Assembly: GCF_039793925.1 (NCBI RefSeq)
Contig: NZ_JBAMME010000346.1
Location: 12,741 to 76,740 of the forward strand
DNA length: 64,000 nt
From: Thermogutta sp039793925
GTDB taxonomy: Bacteria > Planctomycetota > Planctomycetia > Pirellulales > Thermoguttaceae
Direction: 5' to 3'
Part shown: piece by piece, positions 8,822 to 18,545 of the stretch
Numbering within the stretch: position 1 is the stretch's first letter
How the letters are laid out: each line of letters starts with the position of its first letter
Position numbers and translations under genes: made by a program
Notes under the pieces: generated by a model
What the model was told of the DNA's origin: nothing
Seen by the model: only the letters and a program-made list of their open reading frames with translations
Databases searched by the model: none

Positions 8822-10120
8822 ATGTCGCCTTGGTTACGGTTACTTTTGATTGCGATTTGCACACTTATTTTCTGCTCTTGCAAAACGGTGTCGAAAGATG
8901 CCGCTCAGATAAGTGGGCGTGCCCCCCTGCCCTCCCCTGATTCCAATCCGTCACAACTCGCCACGTATTCGGGTCAAGAGGCAGTCCGACCAGTGAGCTA
9001 TTCTGCTGGGGATGTCGGCCCCGGAGTTTCGTCGAACGCAGGAGCGGCGGAAGTTTCTGACGGAGGCCACCCGCTGATGATGGCTTCGCCGACGGTTCCT
9101 CCTGCAATTCGGGGACCGATTTATGTGGATGCTCAAGGAAATGTGCTTCCCCGCGGCACCCCACCAGGTGCGGTAACCGGCGCGTGGACTCCTCCCGGTA
9201 TTGCCGCCCCCTGGCCGCAGGATGAGTTTCTCGCCGACGGTGGCGACCTTCCCCCATTTGCCGGGCTGGCCGAGAATGGTGTCACTGGCATCAACCCCGA
9301 AGATACCGTGGCAAGGTTTCAAACTGCGGATGGCAAAAGCCGCGTCCAGGCTTTCAATCGGGTCTTCATTTACAGCCCACGTTTTGCCTCGGTCCGCCAG
9401 GTGGTGGGCGTTCAAGCAGACGAACAAGCCGAAAAAGTGGTGGGAGTCTCGACCCCGACCCATATGGCCCGCATTGAGGAAGTTCAATCCGTGGGGATGG
9501 GCACACAAAATTACCAGGCCCGAGCCGGAGTGCAACACCGCGGTCTGGCAATCTTCGAGAGTGGCCAGCGCGACGGAGCAGTCTCCCAGGCACTGGGACC
9601 GCGGGGCTTCTCCGACGCTTTCAAGCCTTACGAGAATTTCAGCCTGATCGTCAAAGGTCAGATGGTGGCCGACGAAATGCCCACACTGGCCCAAAGCATC
9701 CAGGCAGCCATCGCATGGACCGCCGATTCGCAGATTCAGGTGGTGGTGAATGGCCGTGCCGCATCCGAAGAAGTCGGCGTAAGCCGTGTTCACAGTCTCT
9801 ATCGCGTGCAAAGCCGTTACGGAGAGGGCAAACTGCGACTGGTCAAAGTCGCATCGACTGCTACCGCGCTGCCTGGCGAAGCGGTTGATTTTACGCTTCG
9901 GTTTGATAACGTGGGCACCGTTCCGATCACGGATCTCGTCATCATCGACAATCTCTCCACGCGATTGGAGTACGTCGATGGGTCGTCGCAGGCGAGTAAG
10001 GGAGTGGAGTTCTCCGTCCAGCGCAATGAAGCAGGTTCGTTGACCCTCCAGTGGCGATTGACCGAGCCACTCCCACCCGGCGAAGGCGGCGTCATTCGCT
10101 TCCAGTGCCGAGTGCGATAG
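8822..10120 (+). CDS. Lipoprotein with C-terminal DUF11-type repeat
   Basis: The protein has a short lipoprotein signal (MSPWLRLLLIAICTLIFCSC), a long low-complexity linker, a central region with no family I can name, and a last block of about 100 residues with a DUF11-like fold pattern: LVKVASTATALPGEAVDFTLRF, then TVPITDLVIIDNLSTRLEYVDGS, then PLPPGEGGVIRFQCRV. Such repeats occur in large bacterial surface proteins. I start at ATG 8822 with GGAG six bases upstream, which gives the signal a normal length. ATG 8783, overlapping the previous stop, would add 13 residues. It closes the three-gene surface cluster. Function beyond surface location is not inferable. Confidence 0.82.
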   Translation: MSPWLRLLLIAICTLIFCSCKTVSKDAAQISGRAPLPSPDSNPSQLATYSGQEAVRPVSYSAGDVGPGVSSNAGAAEVSDGGHPLMMASPTVPPAIRGPIYVDAQGNVLPRGTPPGAVTGAWTPPGIAAPWPQDEFLADGGDLPPFAGLAENGVTGINPEDTVARFQTADGKSRVQAFNRVFIYSPRFASVRQVVGVQADEQAEKVVGVSTPTHMARIEEVQSVGMGTQNYQARAGVQHRGLAIFESGQRDGAVSQALGPRGFSDAFKPYENFSLIVKGQMVADEMPTLAQSIQAAIAWTADSQIQVVVNGRAASEEVGVSRVHSLYRVQSRYGEGKLRLVKVASTATALPGEAVDFTLRFDNVGTVPITDLVIIDNLSTRLEYVDGSSQASKGVEFSVQRNEAGSLTLQWRLTEPLPPGEGGVIRFQCRVR

Positions 10121-10479
10121 TCCGCCCGCTTATCCTGGAATCCGTCGTACCCGGAGACATGTGCCCGAGGCCACTTGAGGCGGCTGGCCGATCGCTACGA
10201 ACGATGTCAATGAGCTGGCCGACCGAATCGGCTTTTTTCCGAGACTCATCCACGGTTACTCGCACCCGACAGGGTCCCCACATCCGACCTATCCCCACTT
10301 GTTGCGAGACATCGCAGGCTCCATGTGCTGAGGACACAAATCGTGAATTGGCCCTACATTCAAACATTCAAATAGAAACTGAAGCAAGGGGAGCGTAGTG
10401 GACCGGGCCACGTGGTGGTAACATACAGGGTTCGCACGTCAAGGGCTTTTTTCCCTTCGGGATGTATGAGGCACGCGTT
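10121..10479. other. Intergenic region before the aminotransferase
   Basis: About 360 bases. Apart from the hairpin at 10217 I see no gene or recognisable RNA. A promoter for the aminotransferase should lie in its second half. Confidence 0.5.
10217..10238 (+). terminator. Probable terminator after the DUF11 lipoprotein gene
   Basis: GCCGA (10218-10222) pairs with TCGGC (10228-10232), extendable by a G-T pair at the base, and is followed directly by six T. The stem is short, but the T tract is clean. It sits about 100 bases after the stop. Confidence 0.6.
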
Positions 10480-11595
10480 ATGCTCGACTCTTGGATCGCC
10501 CACCGCATGCGCCAGTTTGATGCGTCCGGGATCCGTAAGGTTTTTGAACTCGGTGCTCGGCTGAAGAATCCTATTAACCTTTCGATCGGACAGCCGGACT
10601 TTGATGTTCCCGAGGCGGTCAAGCAGGCAGCAATTGACGCCATTCAAGCGGGAAAAAACGGTTATTCGGTGACCCAGGGAATCGCCCCTCTACGGGAGAA
10701 GTTGCAGGAACTTATCGCTCAGCGCTACGGCCACCCGGATCGCGAAGTTTTCGTGACGAGCGGTACCAGCGGCGGTCTGGTGCTGGCCATCCTCTCCCTG
10801 GTCAACCCAGATGAAGAGGTCATCATTTTTGACCCGTATTTTGTCATGTACGAGGCACTCATCCATATCGCCGGCGGCGTGCCTGTGGTGGTTGACACAT
10901 ATCCAGACTTTCGGATCGATGTGAATCGCGTGGAAGCTGCCCTGTCGCCTCGGACGAAAATGATCATCGTGAATAGTCCGGCAAATCCAACCGGAGTGGT
11001 GGCCAACGAGCAGGAGCTTCGAGATCTCGCCGACTTGGCAGAACGGCGCGGGATCGTGCTCCTCAGTGACGAAATTTACCGGGACTTCTGCTACGATCAG
11101 CCTTTCGTATCCCCGGCTCAGTTCAATCCCTCCACGATTGTCGTGGAAGGATTCAGCAAAAGTCACGGGATGCCGGGATGGCGGGTCGGTGTGGCCCATG
11201 GACCGAGAGCAGTCATCCAACAGATGCTCAAGCTCCAGCAGTATAGTTTTGTGTGTGCCCCCCAGCCGTTTCAGTGGGCGGCTCTAACGGCTTTGGATGT
11301 GGACATGTCAGCCTATTTTGCCGCTTATCGGCGAAAGCGGGATCTGATCGTGGAAGGTCTCCGTGACATTTATGATCTAGTCACGCCTCACGGTGCATTT
11401 TACGCTTTTCCCAAGGCACCCTGGGGGACCGCCACAGAATTCGTCATGGAAGCGATCGAAAAACACAACCTGCTCATCATTCCGGGCAACGTATTCAGTC
11501 GGCGGGACACCCACTTCCGCATTTCCTACGCCGCACCAGACGAGGTCATCCAGCGTGGCATTGAGGTCCTACGGCGAATGGCCAGGCGGGTCTAA
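10480..11595 (+). CDS. PLP-dependent class I/II aminotransferase
   Basis: A 371-residue fold-type I aminotransferase. Visible landmarks: NLSIGQPDFDVPEAV near the N terminus, the NSPANPTGVV substrate/cofactor loop, SDEIYRDF with the Asp that pairs with the PLP ring nitrogen, and the Schiff-base lysine in VVEGFSKSHGMPGWR. The Arg binding the substrate carboxylate is in HFRISYAAP near the end. This is the pattern of the aspartate/alanine/aromatic-type subfamily, and the exact amino acid cannot be decided. I start at ATG 10480, which has GAGG eight bases before it; ATG 10462 would add six residues. It converges with clpX. Confidence 0.92.
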   Translation: MLDSWIAHRMRQFDASGIRKVFELGARLKNPINLSIGQPDFDVPEAVKQAAIDAIQAGKNGYSVTQGIAPLREKLQELIAQRYGHPDREVFVTSGTSGGLVLAILSLVNPDEEVIIFDPYFVMYEALIHIAGGVPVVVDTYPDFRIDVNRVEAALSPRTKMIIVNSPANPTGVVANEQELRDLADLAERRGIVLLSDEIYRDFCYDQPFVSPAQFNPSTIVVEGFSKSHGMPGWRVGVAHGPRAVIQQMLKLQQYSFVCAPQPFQWAALTALDVDMSAYFAAYRRKRDLIVEGLRDIYDLVTPHGAFYAFPKAPWGTATEFVMEAIEKHNLLIIPGNVFSRRDTHFRISYAAPDEVIQRGIEVLRRMARRV

Positions 11596-11680
11596 ACCGC
11601 GGAGCAAGGTCCCTGTTCGGCTTTGTCAGTCCAGCGGGCTGGCCGGTAAGGAAAAAGTGGTGAGACACGTGACGGCATTC

Positions 11681-12982
11681 TCAGGCCGTCTTTTGTCTTG
11701 CCACGGGATGTCCGAGAAGCGGTTTTCGCCCCTCCACGACGTCCACATCCACGATGTAGCGGTAGCCGGGCGGCTGATCAGGAAGAGAGAATAAGGCGTC
11801 CAGCATGATGCTTTCGACGATCGAGCGTAAACCGCGGGCACCGGTACCCTTCTCGTAGGCTTTCCTGGCAATAAGCTGGAGAGCTTCGTCGGTGAACTCC
11901 AGCTCGGCGTTCTCCATGGCGAATAGTTCCTGATACTGCTTGACCAGCGCGTTTTTCGGCTCGGTAAGCACTCGGACCATGGCCGGCACATCGAGCGGAC
12001 GGAGGGCCGTGACCACTGGCAACCGACCGATAAACTCCGGAATCATTCCGAACTCAACCAGGTCTTCACTTGTCACGTGCGACAGGAGGTATTCACGCCG
12101 GAGCTCCTCTTCTGACAGTCCCCCCTGCTTACCCGGGACTCCGGAAGCAAATCCGATGGAACGTTTCCCCAACCGTCGCGCAATGATTTCTTCCAGTCCT
12201 ACAAAGGTCCCGCCGCAGATAAAGAGGATATTCGTCGTATCAACCTGGATGTACTGCTGTTCGGGATGTTTGCGGCCACCCTGCGGGGGAACGTTGGAAA
12301 TCGTCCCTTCCAGCATCTTGAGCAGGGCCTGCTGAACCCCCTCTCCCGACACATCGCGCGTGATCGAGAGGTTGTGGCTAGTTTTGCGGATTTTGTCGAT
12401 CTCGTCGATATACACAATTCCCCGCTGAGCCGCCTCGATGTCAAAATCTGCCGCGTGGAGCAATTTGAGGAGAAGATTTTCCACATCTTCTCCCACATAA
12501 CCTGCCTCCGTGAGTGTTGTGGCATCGCCAATGGCGAAGGGAACATCGAGGAGCTTGGCCAGGGTCTGCGCGAGGAGTGTTTTTCCGGAGCCCGTCGGAC
12601 CGATCAGGAGAATGTTGGACTTATCAATCATCACGTCGGACGAGCCGCGATGCATCAGACGGCGGTAATGCGTGTACACCGCTACGGCAAGGACTTTCTT
12701 GGCCTCTTCCTGCCCTACCACAAATTCGTCGAGCTTGGCCACGATTTCGCGCGGTGTGGGCACCCGGGCAAAAAGAGGCCGCGCTGTGCCCGTGCGGCGC
12801 CGCTCCTGCTCCAAAATCGACTGGCAAAGATCGATGCAATCGCCGCAGATATAGACATCACCAGGTCCCTCTACGAGGGGGCCAACATCCCGATAACTTT
12901 TGCGGCAAAAGGAACAGAACGCACTCTTTTTGCTCGCACTGGCATTGCGTCGACCCGAGGTGAAGTCCCGTCCTGTTGGCAT
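11681..12982 (-). CDS. clpX: ATP-dependent Clp protease ATP-binding subunit ClpX
   Basis: ClpX is the hexameric AAA+ unfoldase that feeds substrates to ClpP. The 433-residue protein has the N-terminal zinc-binding domain with Cys pairs at C23/C26 and C46/C49, the Walker A GPTGSGKT, Walker B IVYIDEIDK, the pore motif GYVGEDVE, and the sensor region GTGARGLRSI. The tripeptide of the ClpP-docking IGF-type loop reads IGF in RSIGFASGV. Everything needed for activity is present. clpP and tig, which often sit upstream of clpX, are not here. The 287 bases upstream carry no gene. Confidence 0.97.
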   Translation of the reverse strand: MPTGRDFTSGRRNASASKKSAFCSFCRKSYRDVGPLVEGPGDVYICGDCIDLCQSILEQERRRTGTARPLFARVPTPREIVAKLDEFVVGQEEAKKVLAVAVYTHYRRLMHRGSSDVMIDKSNILLIGPTGSGKTLLAQTLAKLLDVPFAIGDATTLTEAGYVGEDVENLLLKLLHAADFDIEAAQRGIVYIDEIDKIRKTSHNLSITRDVSGEGVQQALLKMLEGTISNVPPQGGRKHPEQQYIQVDTTNILFICGGTFVGLEEIIARRLGKRSIGFASGVPGKQGGLSEEELRREYLLSHVTSEDLVEFGMIPEFIGRLPVVTALRPLDVPAMVRVLTEPKNALVKQYQELFAMENAELEFTDEALQLIARKAYEKGTGARGLRSIVESIMLDALFSLPDQPPGYRYIVDVDVVEGRKPLLGHPVARQKTA

Positions 12983-13269
12983 GCTCGTGATCCCCGGTGG
13001 CTAAGACAGTTCCGTATAGACTCCAGGCCCGACCTCGCACAACTCGCGACAGGACACCGCCCCGCCAAATAGTATGTGCCAGGTTTCGATGCTTTCTCGC
13101 CCCTCCTGACATTGATTGGTCATCGGCTATCGGACCACTAAATCGGGTACGCAACACGGGCCGTGGATGTTATTTGAATAATCAGAACGTCGGGCACTGT
13201 CCGAATTTTTTCACATACTTGCTGGTCGTTTTAGCCCCCCTTCGCGCGGGATAACCGTCGTCTGATCTA

Positions 13270-13635
13270 CTACCGGACGACTTTCCCCCGGCCCTCCAGG
13301 GAATCCTTCATCTTTTCGGCGATTGCGCGGTATTCGGCGTCGCTTAATCGGCCTTCTCTTTTCAAACGTTCCAAGTCGAGAAGCGAGTCCTCATGCTCTG
13401 CCGCGTCGCTGGTCACTTCACGCCGAAATTTTTGTAGGACGTAGATCCCCACCGCAATAAAAGCAACGAGCGCCGCCAGCCACGGCAGAAGAGCTACGAT
13501 GATTTGGAAAGTTCGAAGCATGAGCAACACCGTGTTGTGCACAATGTTTAGGGTGCCTGCTACCGCTGCTAGAGGGCCCGTCGACGGAGGTTCACTCCAC
13601 GCTTGCGACTTGCCTGCCCCTAGGATCACGACCAA
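13270..13635 (-). CDS. Small membrane protein with SHOCT-like C-terminal motif
   Basis: About 121 residues. One long hydrophobic stretch (roughly 40-68, MLRTFQIIVALLPWLAALV onward) should cross the membrane. It is followed by a charged linker and a C-terminal helical hairpin (LLDLERLKREGRLSDAEYRAI) that matches the short SHOCT-type pattern seen at the ends of many bacterial membrane proteins. The start is uncertain: TTG 13635 with a weak ribosome site, GTG codons at 13632 and 13629, or ATG 13521 just before the membrane segment. No pathway can be assigned. Confidence 0.7.
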   Translation of the reverse strand: MVVILGAGKSQAWSEPPSTGPLAAVAGTLNIVHNTVLLMLRTFQIIVALLPWLAALVAFIAVGIYVLQKFRREVTSDAAEHEDSLLDLERLKREGRLSDAEYRAIAEKMKDSLEGRGKVVR

Positions 13636-13900
13636 TTGACACTATTCCCGCATCTCATCAGTATTGTACCGTATTTTGAGCCGCCAGAGTCTCAGGTGCT
13701 GCGCGAGCGGTTTTGCACCAAGACGGGATATTCGGCGTCCGGCGGCCTGGTTGCTTACCACTTCGGCTTCTCCCCATTTGAAAACGCGGCTTGTTGACAT
13801 GGATCCGCGGCAAGGGCTATGCTCAACGATCATTGGAGAGCCGGCCTGGGTCGAATATGGCTGAGTGCAGATAAATACAAGGGGTGACGAGGAGCGGTAT

Positions 13901-14557
13901 ATGTCGGCGGCATTGACGCGAATTCTCGACTGCGGTGTGGTGGCCGTCATGCGATCGGACCGCGGGGATGTCCTAGCGGACGTGGCGGAGAGCTTGGCCT
14001 CAGGCGGTGTCACAGCCATTGAGGTGACTTTCACTGTACCCCAGGCGCACCGAGTTTTGGAATCGGTTGCCAGTCGGTTGGCGGATCGTATCGTGCTGGG
14101 CGCTGGGACGGTGCTTGATCCCGAAACCGCCCGCATCGCAATTCTTTCAGGAGCTGAATTCATCGTCAGTCCGACGCTCAACGTAGCGGTCATTGAAATG
14201 TGCAAACGTTACGGGAAGCTCGTTTTCCCGGGGGCGTTCACTCCCACGGAGATTTTGACGGCCTGGCAGGCGGGGGCAGACATTGTGAAAGTTTTTCCCG
14301 CAGACGTGGGGGGACCCGCCTACTTTAAGGCGATTCATGGCCCCCTCCCCTCTATCCGACTCATGCCGACCGGCGGCGTAGATCTGAACACGGCCGCCGA
14401 TTTCATACGGGCAGGAGCCTGCGCCCTGGGAGTGGGAAGCGCTCTTGTTCAGCCCCAACTCGTTCGGTCGGGCAATCTCGCTGAAATCGAGTCCCTGGCC
14501 CGACGATTCGTGGAAATCGTCAAACAGGCTCGCGCCGAAAACGAATACCGAAAATAG
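13901..14557 (+). CDS. eda: KDPG/KHG aldolase (2-keto-3-deoxy-6-phosphogluconate aldolase)
   Basis: The enzyme cleaves 2-keto-3-deoxy-6-phosphogluconate to pyruvate and glyceraldehyde 3-phosphate in the Entner-Doudoroff route, or a related keto acid. The 218-residue TIM barrel has the catalytic Glu in TAIEVTFTVP, GAGTVLD, the Schiff-base Lys in DIVKVFPAD, and the phosphate-binding LMPTGGVDLNTA. I start at ATG 13901 with GAGGAG upstream; ATG 13865 would add 12 residues of no family character. No edd or sugar kinase lies beside it, so the substrate (KDPG, KDPGal or KHG) stays open. holA follows 109 bases downstream. Confidence 0.93.
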   Translation: MSAALTRILDCGVVAVMRSDRGDVLADVAESLASGGVTAIEVTFTVPQAHRVLESVASRLADRIVLGAGTVLDPETARIAILSGAEFIVSPTLNVAVIEMCKRYGKLVFPGAFTPTEILTAWQAGADIVKVFPADVGGPAYFKAIHGPLPSIRLMPTGGVDLNTAADFIRAGACALGVGSALVQPQLVRSGNLAEIESLARRFVEIVKQARAENEYRK

Positions 14558-14666
14558 CTCGCTCTGCCATCGCTGGGTGGAAAGGTCGATCCCACGCCTT
14601 GGTTTGCTCGTGCAGTTGGTTCGCGCACGGGACACCCATCGGATTTGGCTGTTGGAAGGCTTAACT

Positions 14667-15728
14667 ATGCCAAGCTCCGTTCTTTCTGCACTTGAATTTC
14701 TTCTGCAAGAAAGTGTGCCGGAGAGCTTTGTCTGGGTTACGTACGGAGATGATGAATATCTCCATACGCTTACTCTCCAGAAACTCCGAAAGATCTGGCT
14801 TCCACAACCAGAGGACGAGCTCAATCTTTCGGAGTTTTCTGGGGATGATACCACCTGGGCAGACGTCTACCGTGAGTTGGTGACGGTCAGCATGTTCACA
14901 ACACATCCTCGGGTGGTAATTGTTACAGAGGCCGATAGTTTTGTGAGTCGGTACCGGGTGGAGCTCGAAAAATGGGTCAGCGAGAGTTCCCGTCGAAACA
15001 TCCTCGCGCTCTCTGTGCATCAGTGGTTACCGCAAACGCGGCTCGCTAAGCTGGTTGCGGAAAAGGGCGTGGTCATCGAGTGCTCGTTCAGCAAAAGAAA
15101 GCATCCGGAGCTTGTATCATGGATCAAAAAATGGGCGCGGCAGCAGTATGGGCTCATCTTAGAGTCCGAGGCCACCGAGCTGCTCTTAGAATCCGTCGGG
15201 CCGATCTGCGGCCTGATTGACCAGGAATTACGAAAACTGGCCGGTTTGGGCAAAAAGTCCGTTACCACGGAGATGGTGCGGGAGCTGACGGGCACATGGC
15301 GGACCAAGACGGTATGGGAAATCATTCATGCGGCCCTGGAGGGAAAGACAGCGGTGGCACTGAGCGAAGTTCACCGACTGCTTGAGGCCGGGGAAACCCC
15401 GCTGGGAATCTTGGGGATGATGACCGCTATGCTCCGACGGTACACCTTGGCCACTCACCGCTATCTGCATCCCCTCCCCGGTCAGCCTCGCGTGACGCTT
15501 CAGGGAGCACTCTCAGAATCAGGCGTGCCCGGATTTGCACTGAAAGACGAGGAAATGCGACTTCGCCGGTTAGGGCGTCACCGTGCAGCGCAGCTCGTGC
15601 ACTGGCTCCGCAAGGCTGATGCCGCCATGAAGGGGAGCCTTGCAACCGAGCCAAGGCTCATTCTGGAACGGCTCATTGTGGTGCTCGGACAGCCTGAAGC
15701 AGCGGACGGTCGATTGGCACCGCTGTAA
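14667..15728 (+). CDS. holA: DNA polymerase III subunit delta
   Basis: HolA is the clamp-loader subunit that opens the beta sliding clamp. The 353-residue protein shows the family layout: an N-terminal degenerate AAA+ domain (VWVTYGDDEYLHTLTLQKLR, then RVVIVTEADSFV), a middle domain with LVSWIKKWARQQYGLILESEA, then the collar domain with GLIDQELRKLAG and the late RRLGRHRAAQLVHWLRKADAAMKG motif. I start at ATG 14667, preceded by GGAAGG at a good distance, although the frame is open back into eda. Sequence conservation of delta is low in general, so the call rests on motif order and length. Confidence 0.88.
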   Translation: MPSSVLSALEFLLQESVPESFVWVTYGDDEYLHTLTLQKLRKIWLPQPEDELNLSEFSGDDTTWADVYRELVTVSMFTTHPRVVIVTEADSFVSRYRVELEKWVSESSRRNILALSVHQWLPQTRLAKLVAEKGVVIECSFSKRKHPELVSWIKKWARQQYGLILESEATELLLESVGPICGLIDQELRKLAGLGKKSVTTEMVRELTGTWRTKTVWEIIHAALEGKTAVALSEVHRLLEAGETPLGILGMMTAMLRRYTLATHRYLHPLPGQPRVTLQGALSESGVPGFALKDEEMRLRRLGRHRAAQLVHWLRKADAAMKGSLATEPRLILERLIVVLGQPEAADGRLAPL

Positions 15729-15908
15729 GGTTCCCGTCATGTTGAATGTTTGAGGGCATATTCAGGGTGTTGCTTTCTAGACACGCACCCTCACAATGAG
15801 TAGACTTGAGCTAACAGAAGGGGCGTCTGGCACACCAGGGCGCCGCAAAACGTTCGTCGCTCCCCCGGGAATGTTTTGATCGCTTGTGATTGAAGAAGGA
15901 CCAGCGCT

Positions 15909-17417
15909 ATGAATCGTGTGAGTCGTCGTGCCTTTATCGGGACCTCGTTGAGTGCACTTGCCTCAACCTGGGCTGTGCCCACACTCGTTAAGGCGGAAAG
16001 GGCCAACGAAAAGGTGGGGATGGCGATCATTGGGGTTCGCGGTCGAGGAGGCGAACATATCGACGCTTTTCTGAGCGATCCACGCGTGCAAATCCTCTAC
16101 ATCGTGGACGCCGATGAGAAAGTCGGTCAGGGACGCGTCGAGCAAATCTTCAAGAAAAAGGGTTTCCGTCCCAAGTTTGTGCGGGATCTTCGCGAAGCGC
16201 TCGACGATCCGGCGGTCGATGCGATCAGCACGGCCACCCCGAACCACTGGCACGCCCTCTGTGGAGTGTGGGCGATGCAGGCCGGGAAGGACGCGTATAT
16301 CGAAAAGCCTATCTGCCATGACATCGCCGAGGGTGCGGCTCTGGTAGCAGCTGCCAGGAAGTACAAGCGCATCTGTCAGGTGGGAACACAGTGCCGCTCC
16401 AATCCGGCGATTCGGGATGCGATCGCTTTCCTGCACTCCGGCGGGATCGGTGAGGTGAAATTTGCTCGCGGGCTGTGCTACAAGCGGCGCAAGTCCATCG
16501 GTCCCAAGGGCGATTACCCCATTCCACCCGAGGTCGATTTCAATCTCTGGAGTGGTCCGGCACCGTACACCACACCCCGGTGCACACGACCGAATTTCCA
16601 CTATGATTGGCACTGGCAACGGCTATATGGTAATGGCGACCTGGGCAACCAGGGGCCTCATCAGACCGACATCGCTCGGTGGGGACTCGGGATTAACAGT
16701 CACCCCATCAGCGTCATTTCCTACGGCGGCCGCCTGGGTTACCAGGCCGAGCGTCACGATGATAATTACGTCGATGCCGGCGATACTGCGAACACGGAGG
16801 TTTCCATCTATGATTATGGCGACAAGTGCATCGTTTTCGAAACCCGCGGTCTCTCAGTGGCCAACTCCGCCGATGATGAGATCAACTTCTTTTTCCAGGG
16901 TATCTCGGAGAACAAGATTGGCGTGATCTTCTATGGGTCCGATGGCTATCTCGTCCAGCGGACGTACACCCACTGTGTGGCGTACGACAAAAATAAAAAA
17001 CCCATCAAAGAATTTACAGGCGCCGGCAACCACTTCGCCAACTTTATCGACGCATGCATCAGCCGCAACCCGAAAGAGCTTAATTCCGACGCCTGGGAGG
17101 GACACCTCTCGGCGGCCATCAGTCACTTGGGCAACATTTCCTATTACCTCGGGGAAAATAACAAGGTTTCGCCCGAGGAAGCCAAGCGCGTGCTGGCCAA
17201 CGTTAAGAGCCTGGATGACAATGTTGCGACCCTGGAACGGACGTTGCGACATCTTGTGGACAACGGCGTCGATCTGAAGAAATATCCCATCTCTATGGGA
17301 CCGCTCTTAAAGTTCGATCCCGAGAAGGAAATCTTCCCGGACTCACCGGAAGCGACAGCGTTGACGACGCGGGAGTATCGTGCACCGTTCGTTTGTCCAA
17401 CAGCGGACAAAGTGTGA
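15909..17417 (+). CDS. Gfo/Idh/MocA-family oxidoreductase with Tat signal
   Basis: A 502-residue NAD(P)-dependent sugar-type oxidoreductase. Residues 1-30 form a twin-arginine export signal (SRRAFIGTSLSAL ... PTLVKA). The Rossmann domain follows with VGMAIIGVRGRGGEH and the family EKP motif in AYIEKPICHDI, then the C-terminal alpha/beta substrate domain (HYDWHWQRLYGNGDLGNQGPHQTDIARW). Export through Tat fits a protein that folds with its nucleotide before transport. Planctomycetes carry many such paralogues. The ribosome site is AAGGA eight bases before ATG 15909. Substrate unknown, and neighbours give no hint. Confidence 0.93.
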   Translation: MNRVSRRAFIGTSLSALASTWAVPTLVKAERANEKVGMAIIGVRGRGGEHIDAFLSDPRVQILYIVDADEKVGQGRVEQIFKKKGFRPKFVRDLREALDDPAVDAISTATPNHWHALCGVWAMQAGKDAYIEKPICHDIAEGAALVAAARKYKRICQVGTQCRSNPAIRDAIAFLHSGGIGEVKFARGLCYKRRKSIGPKGDYPIPPEVDFNLWSGPAPYTTPRCTRPNFHYDWHWQRLYGNGDLGNQGPHQTDIARWGLGINSHPISVISYGGRLGYQAERHDDNYVDAGDTANTEVSIYDYGDKCIVFETRGLSVANSADDEINFFFQGISENKIGVIFYGSDGYLVQRTYTHCVAYDKNKKPIKEFTGAGNHFANFIDACISRNPKELNSDAWEGHLSAAISHLGNISYYLGENNKVSPEEAKRVLANVKSLDDNVATLERTLRHLVDNGVDLKKYPISMGPLLKFDPEKEIFPDSPEATALTTREYRAPFVCPTADKV

Positions 17418-17591
17418 GCATCAGGCGGGACCACTCGCCTTGCCCAAGATCCGCCAACTTTAGGCCCCGTCGCGGTGAACAGTATTCCGAGACCCTATTA
17501 TCCAGGTCGACGCGAAAAACCACGACGGGGCCAGATGATGTTTTGAAAAGCGGGACGGTTGAAGCTCCCAAGTCCAGCAGGGAGGATCGCC

Positions 17592-18545
17592 ATGCTGGAC
17601 CGACCGATGAGGCGTCTGTTTGCAGGCAGCGTCGTGACAGCGGGGCTTATCCTGGCGGCATACGCCGTCATGAGAAGCGTTTTCTTCGTATCGGAACAGG
17701 TTCAACGAAACGCTGATTCTGAGCCGGCAATGACCTGGATGGATGCAACTCATGATACCGCGGGAGGAGCATCGGAGCAGTCTGCGGAGTCCTCCCCGCA
17801 GCAGTCAACAACACACAGCGAAAGGGCCGACACGAGCCAACAGAAGGAATCATTCGAGCTGAAGCCGGGACCATGTCACCCGGTATTCCCGCCTGAACCG
17901 GAGGCTTTTCGTTTGGCGCGGCAGAAGATGGTTCAATTTCAGCTTCGTTCCCGCGACATCACTGACCCGCAGGTCCTCCACGTGATGGGCCGTATTCCAC
18001 GACATGAATTTGTACCGGAAGACGTCATCATCGAGGCTTACGACGACCATCCCCTGCCCATTGGCTACCACCAAACCATTTCGCAGCCGTATATCGTCGC
18101 ACTCATGACGCAGTTGGCGCGTCCGCGTCCCCACCACCGGGCTCTCGATATTGGGACAGGTTCAGGATATCAGGCGGCAATCCTTGCCGAGCTGTGCCGC
18201 GAAGTGTACAGCATCGAGATCGTAGAACCGTTAGCCAAAGAGGCGGCTGAGCGGCTGAAACGCCTCGGTTACACGAACGTGGTCGTGAAGACCGGTGACG
18301 GTTACCGCGGCTGGCCGGAGAAGGCCCCGTTCGATGTCATCATTGTGGCAGCAGCTCCCGATCATATCCCGCAACCCCTTGTGGATCAACTCGCGGTGGG
18401 CGGACGGCTCGTCATTCCCGTGGGACGCGTGGAACAACAACTTGTTGTGATTGAGAAACGGCCCGATGGATCCATTCACCGGGAAAGCGTGGCCCCGGTT
18501 CTTTTTGTCCCCATGACAGGCGAAGCCCAGCGGCGGTCGCGATGA
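17592..18545 (+). CDS. pcm: Membrane-anchored protein-L-isoaspartate O-methyltransferase
   Basis: PCMT methylates L-isoaspartyl residues in aged proteins so that they can revert, using S-adenosylmethionine. The catalytic domain spans about residues 115-310: IPRHEFVPEDV, the family SQPYIVALMTQL, the SAM-binding ALDIGTGSGYQAAILAEL, EIVEPLAKEA and VIIVAAAPDHIPQPLV. Unlike the usual 210-residue cytosolic enzyme it has an N-terminal hydrophobic helix (residues 8-34) and a Ser/Glu/Gln-rich linker, so it is tethered to a membrane. The ATG has GGAGG six bases upstream. Its stop overlaps the start of the next gene as ATGA. Which side of the membrane it works on is not settled: SAM is cytosolic, yet the linker looks exported. 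Confidence 0.9.
   Translation: MLDRPMRRLFAGSVVTAGLILAAYAVMRSVFFVSEQVQRNADSEPAMTWMDATHDTAGGASEQSAESSPQQSTTHSERADTSQQKESFELKPGPCHPVFPPEPEAFRLARQKMVQFQLRSRDITDPQVLHVMGRIPRHEFVPEDVIIEAYDDHPLPIGYHQTISQPYIVALMTQLARPRPHHRALDIGTGSGYQAAILAELCREVYSIEIVEPLAKEAAERLKRLGYTNVVVKTGDGYRGWPEKAPFDVIIVAAAPDHIPQPLVDQLAVGGRLVIPVGRVEQQLVVIEKRPDGSIHRESVAPVLFVPMTGEAQRRSR

Noticed and set aside
8951..9811. 286-codon minus-strand frame over the DUF11 lipoprotein gene
   Set aside because: Typical mirror composition with many His and no family match.
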